A stretch of DNA of 64,000 nucleotides from Pusillimonas noertemannii (GCF_003096595.1 NZ_QEKO01000002.1:745064-809063), one strand, 5' to 3'; shown: positions 19,908 to 28,750, numbered from the stretch's first letter. Notes: generated by a model not told the origin, from the sequence alone. A program made the numbers and translations.

Positions 19908-20449
19908 AGCGAAGACGCCGCGCGGGCGGCCTGGTCGTACAAACCCGAAAGCATGCGCAGGCGGGCCGCCATGGCCGACATGAGCTCGGCATCGGCCAGT
20001 TCGCCTTCGACCGTGGGCAGCAGGCAGCGGTTGCGCACCTTGCGGAAGCGTTCGAGCAAGTCGGCGCCTGCCGGCGTGGTGGCGTAGAAGACTTCTTTGC
20101 CGACCTTCTCGCTGCGGGCCAGCTTCATGCTGACGAGCTTCTTGACGGAATAGTTGATCACGTGGCTGTCCTCGTAGTTGAGGGTGAAGCAGATATCGGC
20201 CAGCCGCTTGCTGCGGTCGCGATGGTGGACATGATGCAGCACCAGCACGTCGGTGACGGCAAGGTCGGGCTCGCCGGCGGCCCGCATGCAGCGCACCACC
20301 CAGCGCGCGAACGCGTTATGGGCCACCATCAGCCCGAACTCGAACTCGGACAGGGAGGGATGAGGCCCCCGCGCCAGGTGCTCGGACGACAGGATACGCG
20401 GCGGGCAGTCGTCGGAATGGCCCGCTGCGGGGCCACGTGCGTCAGTCAT
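19904..20449 (-). CDS. Winged-helix transcriptional regulator (MarR-like)
   Basis: 181 aa from ATG 20449, chosen because GAGGA lies at proper spacing; an ATG six bases further upstream (20455) has the site too close. Residues about 60-130 hold a winged helix ([47 protein letters not shown]). It overlaps the iron-sulfur gene by 8 bp and the hydantoinase by 4 bp, so it is made with the enzymes it may control. Such in-operon regulators commonly repress their own transcript. It differs from the MarR proteins at 2797 and 57565 in length and N-terminal region. No ligand can be proposed. Confidence 0.8.
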
Positions 20450-20813
20450 CGGCATTTTCCTCTTGGTCGAATCTTTCCTTGACGGGCGCGATCTCGGAGA
20501 TGAGGTCGCGGACCCGCGCCTTGTTGGGCAGCGGCGCGACCTGGTGCCTGGCACCCGGCTGCATGCGCGCCACACAGGCGTAGACCACCTTGCCGTCAAG
20601 AATCATCATGCACTCTTTGCACGCATTGGCGTTGATGCACGAATAGCGCACTGCCAGCGTGTCGTCCAGATGTTCGCGCACCCAACGCAGGCCGTCCAGC
20701 AAAGAAGCCGCCGCCCCTTCGGGCAGTTCGTACTCCTGCGTGCGCGAGGGCCCACCGCCCACACCGCGCTGCACTTCCAGGATGATGGTTCGATCTTTGT
20801 CTTGCGTATTCAT
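20442..20813 (-). CDS. Small 2Fe-2S ferredoxin-domain protein, SdhB/FrdB N-terminal-like
   Basis: 123 aa from the ATG at 20813, which overlaps the flavoprotein stop (ATGA). The sequence resembles only the first, plant-ferredoxin-like domain of succinate dehydrogenase iron-sulfur subunits: LRYSCIN-type Cys then NACKEC and a fourth Cys after 11 residues (C-x5-C-x2-C-x11-C; SdhB has C-x4-C-x2-C-x11-C). The second half of SdhB with the 4Fe-4S and 3Fe-4S clusters is missing, so a membrane quinone link is unlikely. It probably takes electrons from the flavoprotein encoded just upstream. A membrane anchor gene is absent. The acceptor is unknown. Confidence 0.8.
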   Translation of the reverse strand: MNTQDKDRTIILEVQRGVGGGPSRTQEYELPEGAAASLLDGLRWVREHLDDTLAVRYSCINANACKECMMILDGKVVYACVARMQPGARHQVAPLPNKARVRDLISEIAPVKERFDQEENADD

Positions 20814-22561
20814 GCCTGCCCCTCGTATTCGGTTCCGCCGGCGGGAATGTCGACCGGCGTGTCCAGGCGCCGCACGGGCTCGGTCTCGAGCCGCCATTGC
20901 CCATCCCGCAGCGCCAGCGTCTGGTTCAATGTCCAGGCATCGTCCATGCCCGGGAAATCATCGCGTTGGTGCGCGCCGCGGCTTTCGCGCCGGGCGATCG
21001 CGCTGCGCGTCACGGCCTCGGCCACCAGCAGCATGTTGTGCAGGTCGAGCGCATCGAGGCGCACGGGGTCCTGCGGCCCGCCGTCGCCGGGCAGCGCGTC
21101 GCCCAGCTCGGCCTTCAGCACCTGCAGCTCGGCCAGGGCGTGCTTCAGGCCGTCTTCATTGCGGAAGGGGCCGACGCAGTCTTGCATCAGGGCCTGCAGG
21201 CGGGCAATAAGGGCCGCCACGTTGGGCGCTTCGCCGACCTGGGGCGCAGGCTCGAGCCGCGCCAGCGTCGGGCCGGCCAGTTCCAGCGCACGCGGCGGCT
21301 GCAGCGCCTGCGCATCGGCCGCGTAGGCCGAGGCGGACCTTCCGGCCTGCAGGCCGAAGGACACGGCCTCGGTGATGGCATTGCCCGACAGTCGGTTGGC
21401 CCCGTTCGCGCCGCCCACGGCCTCGCCGGCTGCGTACAGGCCGGGCACGTCGGTGGACATGTCGACCTCTACGCGGATGCCCCCCATGTGATAGTGAGCG
21501 ATGGGCGCGACCTCGATGGGTGATTTGGTCAGGTCGATGCCATTGGCCGCGAGCTTGTCGATAATGGGGCCGAAGGCCTTGCGCAGTGTTTCTTCAGGCA
21601 CGTGCTGGAAGCTGAGATAGGCGCCGCCCGCCGGCGATCCGCGACCGGCCTCGACCTCTTTCAAGATGGCATAGGTGGCGGCGTCGCGCGTAATGGTGTA
21701 GCCCTTCTCTTCGCCCGCGTGGCCGTATTTTTCGACGAACTCTTCGCCCAGGCCGTTAAGCAGCCGCCCGCCCAGCTTGTAGCGGAAGGGGTCCCACATG
21801 ATGGGGTCGAAGCCCACCAGGCGGGGCGCCAGGTGGCCGATGGGGAAGAACTGCACGAACTCCATGTCGATAAGCCGCGCACCCGCGCGCAGCGCCAGGG
21901 CATAGCCGTCGCCGCCCATGTTCAGCGAGGCGCTGTTGCGGCGGTACAGCCGGGTAAGCCCGCCCGTGGCCACGATGACGGCGCCCGCGCGTATGACCAC
22001 GGGCTGCCCGGTGGTCAGGTGCAGGGCCACGGCGCCACAGACGCGCCCGTCTTCGACCAGCAGTTCGAGCACCAGCAGGTCGCCATAGCGTTCGATGCTG
22101 TCGTCGTGCGCCACCTGGGTGCGCAAGGTCTTGGCCACGGCCGGGCCGGTGTTCAGGTAGTCAACGTAGACGCAACGCGGACGGTCGTGCCCCGGCGCCT
22201 GGGCCTGGGTAAGATGGCCGTCGCTGCGCGCCCAGCCCACGCCCCAGCTGTCCAGCAGGCGGATCGCATCGACGCCGCTTTCGCACAGCAGGCGGGCAAG
22301 CGGCTCGCTGCACAGGCCGCGCCCCGCCTTGAGCGTGTCGGCATAGTGGTGGCGCCAGTCGTCGGGCGTCTGTTCGCCCAGGGCCACGGCCACCGTCATC
22401 TGCGCCATGATGGTGGCGCCGCCCCGGCCGATCAGGCTGCGGTCGGTCATGATGACGCGGCTGCCGGCCTGCGAGGCCGCCAGCGCGGCGCTCATGCCGG
22501 CACCGCCGGCGCCGATGATGAGTACGTCGGTTTCCCGGTTCACAATTTCTTCAGCAGTCAT
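20810..22561 (-). CDS. FAD-dependent flavoprotein, succinate dehydrogenase/fumarate reductase/aspartate oxidase family
   Basis: 583 aa. The N-terminal dinucleotide motif VLIIGAGGAGMSAALAA, the SdhA-type RGGATIMAQ loop and the C-terminal FAD loop GLYAAGEAVGGANGANRL are present, in the order of the SdhA family. With its 2Fe-2S partner it forms a two-protein oxidoreductase acting on a dicarboxylate-like side chain. It is not the TCA enzyme: no cytochrome anchors and no full SdhB. Overlaps LivF upstream and the Fe-S gene downstream, both by ATGA. The same operon has a lactam hydrolase whose product would carry a free carboxylate, so oxidation of that product is a possible role (inference). Confidence 0.88.
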   Translation of the reverse strand: MTAEEIVNRETDVLIIGAGGAGMSAALAASQAGSRVIMTDRSLIGRGGATIMAQMTVAVALGEQTPDDWRHHYADTLKAGRGLCSEPLARLLCESGVDAIRLLDSWGVGWARSDGHLTQAQAPGHDRPRCVYVDYLNTGPAVAKTLRTQVAHDDSIERYGDLLVLELLVEDGRVCGAVALHLTTGQPVVIRAGAVIVATGGLTRLYRRNSASLNMGGDGYALALRAGARLIDMEFVQFFPIGHLAPRLVGFDPIMWDPFRYKLGGRLLNGLGEEFVEKYGHAGEEKGYTITRDAATYAILKEVEAGRGSPAGGAYLSFQHVPEETLRKAFGPIIDKLAANGIDLTKSPIEVAPIAHYHMGGIRVEVDMSTDVPGLYAAGEAVGGANGANRLSGNAITEAVSFGLQAGRSASAYAADAQALQPPRALELAGPTLARLEPAPQVGEAPNVAALIARLQALMQDCVGPFRNEDGLKHALAELQVLKAELGDALPGDGGPQDPVRLDALDLHNMLLVAEAVTRSAIARRESRGAHQRDDFPGMDDAWTLNQTLALRDGQWRLETEPVRRLDTPVDIPAGGTEYEGQA

Positions 22562-23295
22562 GCCGCCCCCAAGTAAGCTTTCTGAACGGTGGGATCGGCC
22601 GCGAGCTCGGTCGCGCCGCCCTGCAAAATAACGTGCCCGTGCTGCAGCACGTAGGCGCGGTCGGCCAGTTCAAGCGCAATGCGCGCGTTCTGCTCGACCA
22701 GCAGTATGGTCTGCCCCGCTGCCTTCCAGCGAAACAGCACCTCGTAGACCAGGTCGACGAACTTGGGCGAAAGGCCCATGGAGGGTTCGTCAATACAGAT
22801 GAGCTTGCCTTTGCGCAACCAGGCCCGGCCCAGCGCCAGCATCTGCTGCTCGCCTCCTGAAAGGGTTCCCGCTGCCTGCTTGCGCCGTTCGGCCAGGCGC
22901 GGAAACGACGCGAACACCTCTTCCAGGTCGTGTTCGATTTCGTCCTTCTGGCGGCGTCGGGGATAGGCGCCCATCAACAGGTTCTCGTAGACCGACATCT
23001 CGGGAAACACCCGCCGCCCCTCGGGCACGCTGGCCACGCCGCGCTCGATGACGTCGGGCGAGGAAAGGCCGTGGATGGGCTCGCCCTGGAGCAGGATGCG
23101 CCCGCGCGAGGGATGGACCAGGCCCAGCACCGACTTGAGCGTGGTCGACTTGCCCGAGGCGTTGCCGCCCAGCACGGACACCACTTCGCCGGCCTGCACG
23201 TGCAGGCTTACGCCGAACAGCGCCTGGACGGGCCCGTAGTGGACGTCGATGTCATCCACCAGAAGAAAAGGCTGATTCTTATCCAAGGTGAGCAT
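22558..23295 (-). CDS. Branched-chain-type ABC importer ATPase (LivF-like)
   Basis: 245 aa. Walker A is GGNASGKST (Asn instead of the usual Gly-Ala pair order), signature LSGGEQQML, Walker B LICIDEPSMGL, followed by the H-loop in LLVEQNA. The motifs are complete, so it should be active. It overlaps LivG by 17 bp and the flavoprotein by 4 bp. Sequence is in the LivF branch (short, with VPEGRRVFPEMSVYENLLMG). It powers uptake together with LivG through the fused permease encoded upstream. Substrate is likely an aromatic or amide compound used by the downstream enzymes and not leucine. Confidence 0.92.
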   Translation of the reverse strand: MLTLDKNQPFLLVDDIDVHYGPVQALFGVSLHVQAGEVVSVLGGNASGKSTTLKSVLGLVHPSRGRILLQGEPIHGLSSPDVIERGVASVPEGRRVFPEMSVYENLLMGAYPRRRQKDEIEHDLEEVFASFPRLAERRKQAAGTLSGGEQQMLALGRAWLRKGKLICIDEPSMGLSPKFVDLVYEVLFRWKAAGQTILLVEQNARIALELADRAYVLQHGHVILQGGATELAADPTVQKAYLGAA

Positions 23296-24133
23296 CCGAT
23301 GAAACAGGGCGGGTGCGAACCCGTCCCAGATAGGCTTCGACGACTTCGGGATGGTCGAGCGCGTGGTCGGGATCGCCCTGCGCCAGAACCTTGCCCTGGT
23401 TCAGCACAATGACCCGATCGGCCACCGAACGCACCAGCGACAGCTTGTGCTCGACCACCAGCATGCCCAGCTGCGGCCGCATGCGCCGCAGCTCGAGCAG
23501 CAGCCTGGTCAGCTCGCCGGTTTCGGTCGGGTTCATGCCCGCGGCCGGTTCGTCCAGCAGCAGGTAATCGGGCTGGCCGGCCAGCACGCGGGCGATTTCC
23601 AGGCGCCGGCGATTGGCGTACGAAAGGCTGAAGGCGGGCTGATCGCGGCGCGGCCACAGCCGGTCGCCAAACAGCTGCAGTGTTTCACGCACGATGGCCT
23701 CTTGGCCCTCGACCTTCTTGCGCCAGCCGCGCAAGGGCAGCAGCCCCGCCAGCAGCTCGTAAAGCGGATTGACCAGGACGCGTCCGTGCTCACGGCGCAG
23801 CAGCCTGGCCTGGGTGCCCAGCATCACGCTGTCCCACACCGACAGGGCGGGGAACACCCGCGAGGTCTGGAAGCTGCGCCCGATGCCCAGCCTGGCGATG
23901 CGCTCGGGAGGCAGGCGGTCGATGCGCCGGCCGTCGACCATGATATGGCCGCCCGAAAGGCGCTCGATGCCACTGATGAGCTGGATGAGGGTGGACTTGC
24001 CCGCGCCATTGGGCCCCACCAGGGCCAGTGTTTCGCCCGGCGCCAGGCTGAAGCTGACGTCGTCCACCGCCTTGACCCCGTCGAAGTGGCGCGATACGCT
24101 CTGGACATGTATGCCTTGCATTGTGGACATCAT
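23279..24133 (-). CDS. Branched-chain-type ABC importer ATPase (LivG-like)
   Basis: 284 aa from the ATG at 24133, which overlaps the permease stop (ATGA); two other in-frame ATGs lie within 12 bases. Walker A GPNGAGKST, an atypical signature LSYANRRRLEIAR in place of LSGGQ, and Walker B LLLDEPAAGMNP; LivG proteins usually have a degenerate signature of this type. IGRSFQTSRVFPALSVWDSVMLG is the characteristic LivG region. It pairs with the LivF-like ATPase encoded next, with 17 bp overlap. Confidence 0.92.
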   Translation of the reverse strand: MMSTMQGIHVQSVSRHFDGVKAVDDVSFSLAPGETLALVGPNGAGKSTLIQLISGIERLSGGHIMVDGRRIDRLPPERIARLGIGRSFQTSRVFPALSVWDSVMLGTQARLLRREHGRVLVNPLYELLAGLLPLRGWRKKVEGQEAIVRETLQLFGDRLWPRRDQPAFSLSYANRRRLEIARVLAGQPDYLLLDEPAAGMNPTETGELTRLLLELRRMRPQLGMLVVEHKLSLVRSVADRVIVLNQGKVLAQGDPDHALDHPEVVEAYLGRVRTRPVSSDAHLG

Positions 24134-26010
24134 CGCGCCCCCAGCATGCCGTGCGGACGCATCCGCAGCACCATCAGAAGAAACACGCCGTAGACGATCA
24201 TGCGCCATTCGGCAAAGGGCCGGAACAGCTCGGGCACGATGGTCAGCAGAAAGCCGGCCGCCGCCGCGCCGGTCAGGTTGCCCAGGCCGCCCAGCACCGC
24301 CATGGTCAGCAGAAGCAGCGAGGCATGCACGTTGAAGCTGTCGGGGCTGATGACGCTTTGCACGTAGGCGAACAGCCCGCCCGCCGCGCCAGCCAGTGCG
24401 CCGGACACCGCAAAGGCCATCAACATGTAGCGGCGCACGGGCAGGCCGGCGGCGTGCGCGGCCAGGCGGTCTTCACGTATGCCGCGCCAGGCGCGGCCGA
24501 TTTCGGAATCGAGCAGCCGCTGTACCAGGAAGAGCCCCACCGCCGCCACCAGCGCCACCAGCCAGAACTTGTGGCTTATGGCGCTGAGGCGCAGGCCGCC
24601 CAGCAGTTCGAACTGCGGCGCGGGGATATTGAGGAAGCCCATGGGGCCGCGCGTCACCGACAGCCAGGTCATGAAGATGAGGAAACCAATCTGGCCGATG
24701 GCCAGCGTGCCCAGGGCGGCCGTATGGCCGCTAAGCTTGTACAGCGGCAGGGACGCCACCACCGCGACCAGGGCGGTAAGTATGACGGCGGCGGGCAAAG
24801 CCACTTCGGTCGGCAAGCCATAGGTATGCCCCAGCACCGCCACCGTGTAGGCGCCCACCCCGTAAAAGGCGGCGTGTCCCACCGACAGCACGCCCAGCGA
24901 GCCCGAGATGAGCGAGACGCTGCCAGACAGCATGGCGAAGATCATGCCGTACACCACGGCCTGCAGCACATAGCTGCTTTGCATGATGAAGGGCAGCACG
25001 GCCAGCACTGCGCCGGCCACCAGGAACCCCCAGGCAGGCATCTCGATAATGCGGTGGGCCGCACGCTGGCTGGAGGCGGAGGCAAGCAGGCTGGTGCTGG
25101 GCATGCTGCCCGACGCCGCGCCCGATCCACCCAGCGCGCTGAGACGACTGTCGCCCAAAAGGCCTTGCGGACGAAACAACAGGAAAACCAGCAGCAAGGA
25201 AAAGGCCACCAGATCGCGATAGCCCTCGCCCACATACGCACTGGCCAGGGTTTCGACGATGCCCAATAAAAGGCCGCCCACCACGGCGCCGGGAATGCTG
25301 GTGAGCCCGCCCAGCAGCGCGGCCGCAAACCCCTTCAATGCAAAGGGCATGCCCATTTGCGGGAACACGCTCTTGAAATAAAGCGCCACCAGGATGCCGC
25401 TTAGGGCCCCCAGCGTGCCGGCCAGCGCAAAGGCCAACTGGCGAACCTTGTCGGTGCGCACACCCAGTTGCGCCGCCGCGTCGCGGTCTTGCGCAGTGGC
25501 GCGCACGCCCCGCCCCAGCCACGAATACTGCAGGAACCAGGTGAGCGCCAGCGCCGCCAGGCCGCCGAACACGAAGATGAGGATGTCGGTGCTGGTAATG
25601 TAGGCCCCGCCGATGAAGAAGGTGACCTCTTCGAACGGCAGCGGAAAGGCCTGCCCTTCGGGCGACCAGATGATTTCCGCAAGCTGGTCGACGATGATGC
25701 TGATGGCCAGGGTGGACAGCACCGGCGCAATATAGGGGCCGTTTTCAAGCGGGCGCAGCGCCACGCCCTCGAGCACGATGCCCAGCACCGTCACCAGGGC
25801 GATGGATCCGACCGCGGCAACAGGCAGCGGCAGGCCCAGCCAGGTAACGCCGCTGAAGGCAAAGAAGGCCCCCAGCATGAACAGGGCGCCCTGGGCGAAG
25901 TTGATGAGGTTGGAAACACCAAAGACCAGGCTGAAGCCCAATGCGATCAGGGCGTAGACCTGGCCTATGGCCAGGCCGTTAAGTACCTGGCTGAAGAATA
26001 ATTCAATCAT
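24130..26010 (-). CDS. Fused LivH-LivM branched-chain-type ABC permease
   Basis: 626 aa, about the sum of a normal LivH (about 290) and LivM (about 320). The first half has the LivH signature IGQVYALIALGFSLVFGV and NLINFAQGALFMLGAF, the second the LivM signature LSVGHAAFYGVGAYTVAVL and EDRLAAHAAGLPVRRYML. A roughly 35-residue linker rich in Ser and Ala joins them near residue 300. Both halves keep the EAA-like cytoplasmic loops that contact the ATPases. A single-chain permease makes the heterodimer obligatory. The second Liv locus in this window (58-62 kb) keeps separate LivH and LivM. Confidence 0.92.
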   Translation of the reverse strand: MIELFFSQVLNGLAIGQVYALIALGFSLVFGVSNLINFAQGALFMLGAFFAFSGVTWLGLPLPVAAVGSIALVTVLGIVLEGVALRPLENGPYIAPVLSTLAISIIVDQLAEIIWSPEGQAFPLPFEEVTFFIGGAYITSTDILIFVFGGLAALALTWFLQYSWLGRGVRATAQDRDAAAQLGVRTDKVRQLAFALAGTLGALSGILVALYFKSVFPQMGMPFALKGFAAALLGGLTSIPGAVVGGLLLGIVETLASAYVGEGYRDLVAFSLLLVFLLFRPQGLLGDSRLSALGGSGAASGSMPSTSLLASASSQRAAHRIIEMPAWGFLVAGAVLAVLPFIMQSSYVLQAVVYGMIFAMLSGSVSLISGSLGVLSVGHAAFYGVGAYTVAVLGHTYGLPTEVALPAAVILTALVAVVASLPLYKLSGHTAALGTLAIGQIGFLIFMTWLSVTRGPMGFLNIPAPQFELLGGLRLSAISHKFWLVALVAAVGLFLVQRLLDSEIGRAWRGIREDRLAAHAAGLPVRRYMLMAFAVSGALAGAAGGLFAYVQSVISPDSFNVHASLLLLTMAVLGGLGNLTGAAAAGFLLTIVPELFRPFAEWRMIVYGVFLLMVLRMRPHGMLGAR

Positions 26011-26094
26011 ATGCAGGGGCGCCGGCGAACCGCGGGCGCCGTGCCGGCGAACCGGAACATGGCACCCCAGGGCGGCCGGCCGGCGCCGGACCGG

Positions 26095-27210
26095 TTAAAA
26101 CAGTGCGAACTGGCCATTCTTCACCGTGATGAAGATGGGGTCTTTCTTGACGTTGCCGTGGTCGTACTTGGTCACGCCGGTTACGCCTTCGTAGGCCGGG
26201 CCGTTGGCCAGCTCGTCGCGCACCGCTTCGCCGGTAAGCGGCTTGCCCGACTTGATGACGCGCCGGATGGCTTCGACGCCCACGCCGGTGGCGTCATACG
26301 CCAGTGCAGCGAACTGATCGGGCAGCTTGCCGTATTTGGCCTTGTAGGCATCGGTGAAGGCCTTCTTCGAAGGGTCTTGCGCAAAGAAAATGGTGTGCAG
26401 CACCACGCCCTCGGCCGCCTTGCCCGCCAGCTCGATGAACTTAGGCGAAGTAAGGGGAATGCCGCCGCCCACCGGAATGTCGATGCCGGCCTGGCGCAGT
26501 TGCTGAATGAAGATGGAGGCCTCTTGATAAGGCAGAGCCAGGAAGACGCCTTCGGGCTTCAGCGCCTTGACCTTGCTGATGAAAGGCCGGAAGTCGCGCG
26601 AGCCGGGCTGCACGCTTTCCAGCAGCAGCACTTCGCCGCCCGCCTTCTTGATGGCTTCGGCGGTGGCTTTGCCGGTGTACACGCCCCAGTCGTCCTGCGA
26701 ATAGGGAATGACGACCTTGTTGGCCTTGAGCTTCTGCTGGATGGTGTCGGCGTTGTACTGCGCGAGGATGTCGTCGGTGTTGTTCTGGCGGAAGACGTAG
26801 TCGCTTTGCTTGGTGAAGTCGGGGTGCGACGAGGTAGGGCTGATCTGCGGGATCTTGGCTTCAGAGAAAATCGGCGAAGCGGCCATGGAAGACGTGGTCG
26901 ACCACGAGCCGATGGCCAGCACCACGCCCGGCGTGCCGGCGATCTTGCGCGCCACCGTGGCGGCTTCTTGGGGCGAGTTGCGGTCGTCTTCGACGATCAG
27001 CTTGACGGGCCGGCCTTCGATGCCGCCTTGCTGCTTTACCTGGTCCAGGTACAGCTCGACGGCGTTCTTGAAACTGGCGCCGTATTCGGCGAAGTTACCG
27101 GATAAATGCGAGAAAAAGCCGATGGTTACCGGTTCTTCGGCGGCTTGAACCGGCGCCGCCAAAAAGGCGGGCAGCAGGGCGGCAAGAAAAGAGGATCGAA
27201 TCAATCGCAT
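26095..27210 (-). CDS. Branched-chain-type ABC importer periplasmic substrate-binding protein
   Basis: 371 aa with a signal peptide (residues 1 to about 23, cleaved near VQAA). The mature part is a type I periplasmic binding fold (VTIGFFSHLSGNFAEYG; VKLIVEDDRNSPQEAATVARK; AKIPQISPTSSHPDF). Ribosome site AAGGT is 8 bases upstream of the ATG at 27210. First gene of the operon running to 16251; the permease follows after 84 bp. Proteins of this family in catabolic operons often bind aromatic acids or amides. The binding pocket residues do not let me name the ligand. Confidence 0.92.
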   Translation of the reverse strand: MRLIRSSFLAALLPAFLAAPVQAAEEPVTIGFFSHLSGNFAEYGASFKNAVELYLDQVKQQGGIEGRPVKLIVEDDRNSPQEAATVARKIAGTPGVVLAIGSWSTTSSMAASPIFSEAKIPQISPTSSHPDFTKQSDYVFRQNNTDDILAQYNADTIQQKLKANKVVIPYSQDDWGVYTGKATAEAIKKAGGEVLLLESVQPGSRDFRPFISKVKALKPEGVFLALPYQEASIFIQQLRQAGIDIPVGGGIPLTSPKFIELAGKAAEGVVLHTIFFAQDPSKKAFTDAYKAKYGKLPDQFAALAYDATGVGVEAIRRVIKSGKPLTGEAVRDELANGPAYEGVTGVTKYDHGNVKKDPIFITVKNGQFALF

Positions 27211-27313
27211 GCTTGTCTACCTTGAAAAGAGAAGAACGCCGACCGTTCCGCCCCCTGTGGGCCCGGCGAAAGGGCTCGCCGTGTCGTCGTCATCGTACGA
27301 CAAGATATTAATA

Positions 27314-27342
27314 GTTAGTTGATAATTTACTAACGTATTATA
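27314..27342 (-). promoter_or_regulatory. AT-rich -10 box with inverted repeat GTTAGT-N9-ACTAAC
   Basis: On the minus strand TATAAT occupies 27342-27337, and the perfect 6-bp repeat GTTAGT (27314-27319) / ACTAAC (27329-27334) covers the expected start site just downstream. That is a repressor-type position for the operon starting at 27210. No good -35 is visible. The in-operon winged-helix protein is the candidate ligand of the repeat. Confidence 0.45.
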
Positions 27343-27440
27343 GGTAATAAGCTAATGAAGCAGCGGCTTCTGACGTGGCTTTGTTTTGAGTTCTTGAGTC
27401 GGAGGGTTGAATTTTTGCGGTGGTATTGAGTTCTTGAAGC

Positions 27441-27650
27441 GGGCCAGGGGCGGCATACCCATTTCCGGGCCGACACCCTGCGGCCCTGCGGGCTGCCCGA
27501 ATTTCTCTTGCCAAAGCGGGCGGCGGCAGAACTCAACCTCAGCGCTGCGCGCTTCGGGATTCGGACAAGCTGTCGCCGACTTCCCCCGCTTCGGCAAGAG
27601 AAATTCGGCGCGGGTGGACGGCCCGGAAATGGGTATGCCGCCCCCGGCCC
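27441..27650. repeat. Nested imperfect inverted repeats, about 210 bp
   Basis: Outer arms 27441-27471 and 27620-27650 (31 bp) pair with one mismatch; inner arms 27497-27520 and 27585-27608 (24 bp) also pair with one mismatch. The middle of about 64 bp does not match. Between the SBP promoter region and the end of fghA there is no convincing gene, although both strands have short open frames mirrored by the symmetry. It could be a miniature element, a remnant of a duplicated and inverted segment, or a long RNA hairpin. No target-site duplication was recognised. Confidence 0.75.
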
Positions 27651-27683
27651 TCAGAATTGAGCTTATTGGAACGGGCGAAAAAC

Positions 27684-28544
27684 TTACTTCAATTGCTTGG
27701 CGTGAAACTCCATATGGTCTTGCATGAAGGTGGAGATGAAGTAATAGCCGTGGTCGTAGCCTTCGTGGCGGCGCAGGGTCAGGGGCTGGCCGGCTTTTTC
27801 GCAGGCGGCCTCGAAAGCCTCGGGGTATAGCTGTTCGGCCAGGAAGTTGTCGGCCAGGCCCTGGTCGATCAGGATGCCGCCGGGAAAGGGGCGGCTGGAT
27901 TTTTCCATGAGCAAAGAAGCGTCATATTGCGCCCATTGTTCGCGATCTTCGCCCAAATAGCCGGAAAAGGCCTTGTGGCCCCAGGGGCACTTGGTGGGCG
28001 AGGCGATGGGTGCAAAGGCCGAGACCGAACGGAACTTGTCGGGATGGCGCTGGGCGAGCACCAGGGCGCCATGGCCGCCCATGGAGTGGCCAAAAATACC
28101 TGTACGGCTCGCATCTCCGGGCAACTGCCCCGTAACGATACCAAACAGCTCGCCGACGACATAGCTTTCCATGCGGTAGTGGGTGCCCCAGGGCGCCTGG
28201 GTGGCGTCCAGGTAGAAGCCGGCGCCGGTGCCGAAATCCCAGCCTTCGTCTTCGCCGGGTACATTGGCCCCGCGCGGGCTTGTATCGGGCGCGACCAGCA
28301 TGATGCCGTGGCGGGCCGCCCACTGCTGCGCCCCGCCCTTGGTCATGAAGGTTTCTTCGGTGCAGGTAAGGCCGGCCAGATAGAACAGCACCGGCACCTT
28401 GGCAGCCGAATCCCCCAGCGCGGCCGGCGGAATGTAGACGGAAAAGCGCATGGGCAAGCCGATGGCGCTGGAATCATGCTTGTAAAAGCGCTGCACACCG
28501 TCGAAACAGCGGTGTTCGCTGAGCAGTTCTAGCTCGATAGACAT
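27684..28544 (-). CDS. fghA: S-formylglutathione hydrolase
   Basis: 286 aa from the ATG at 28544 with AAGGAG eight bases upstream (a TTG one codon earlier is less likely). Esterase D family: nucleophile elbow GHSMGG, Asp in LIDQGLADNF and His in GYDHGYYF form the triad, and GLTCTEETFMTKGGAQ is the oxyanion and substrate-loop region. It completes glutathione-dependent formaldehyde oxidation by hydrolysing S-formylglutathione to formate. The usual neighbour, glutathione-dependent formaldehyde dehydrogenase, is not present here. It is cytoplasmic. Formaldehyde detoxification may simply be housekeeping, unrelated to the adjoining catabolic island. Confidence 0.95.
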   Translation of the reverse strand: MSIELELLSEHRCFDGVQRFYKHDSSAIGLPMRFSVYIPPAALGDSAAKVPVLFYLAGLTCTEETFMTKGGAQQWAARHGIMLVAPDTSPRGANVPGEDEGWDFGTGAGFYLDATQAPWGTHYRMESYVVGELFGIVTGQLPGDASRTGIFGHSMGGHGALVLAQRHPDKFRSVSAFAPIASPTKCPWGHKAFSGYLGEDREQWAQYDASLLMEKSSRPFPGGILIDQGLADNFLAEQLYPEAFEAACEKAGQPLTLRRHEGYDHGYYFISTFMQDHMEFHAKQLK

Positions 28545-28680
28545 CAATACTTCTCCTTGGTTGCACTGGCCGCGCGCCAGTCCATTTATCTAATGATGAG
28601 GGCCGGCTTCAGGCCGCCGCAACACCGCCCGGCCGACCGTTTCCCCTGCGTATGGCTGAAGCTTAACTTATATATAGCGC

Positions 28681-28750
28681 AGCCTTGCAAGGCTCGCGCC
28701 GACTCCGCCCGCCGCCCTGCGGCCGCCGCAGCACCCGGCGCCATGGCGCC
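28681..28750. repeat. Cluster of three short palindromes upstream of the RAYT-like gene
   Basis: AGCCTTGCAAGGCT (28681-28694), CTGCGG-N3-CCGCAG (28717-28731) and GGCGCCATGGCGCC (28737-28750) follow each other within 70 bp. The first two could form hairpins. They lie in the 294-bp gap between fghA and the transposase-like gene, where REP-type palindromes are found next to RAYT genes. No GTAG/GGAG tetranucleotide signature was seen beside them. The rest of the gap shows nothing else recognisable. Confidence 0.45.

Noticed and set aside
27352-27597. Short open frames in both strands of the nested inverted repeat
   Set aside because: They exist because the repeat is symmetric; no ribosome site, no homology pattern, and strong repeat constraint explains them.
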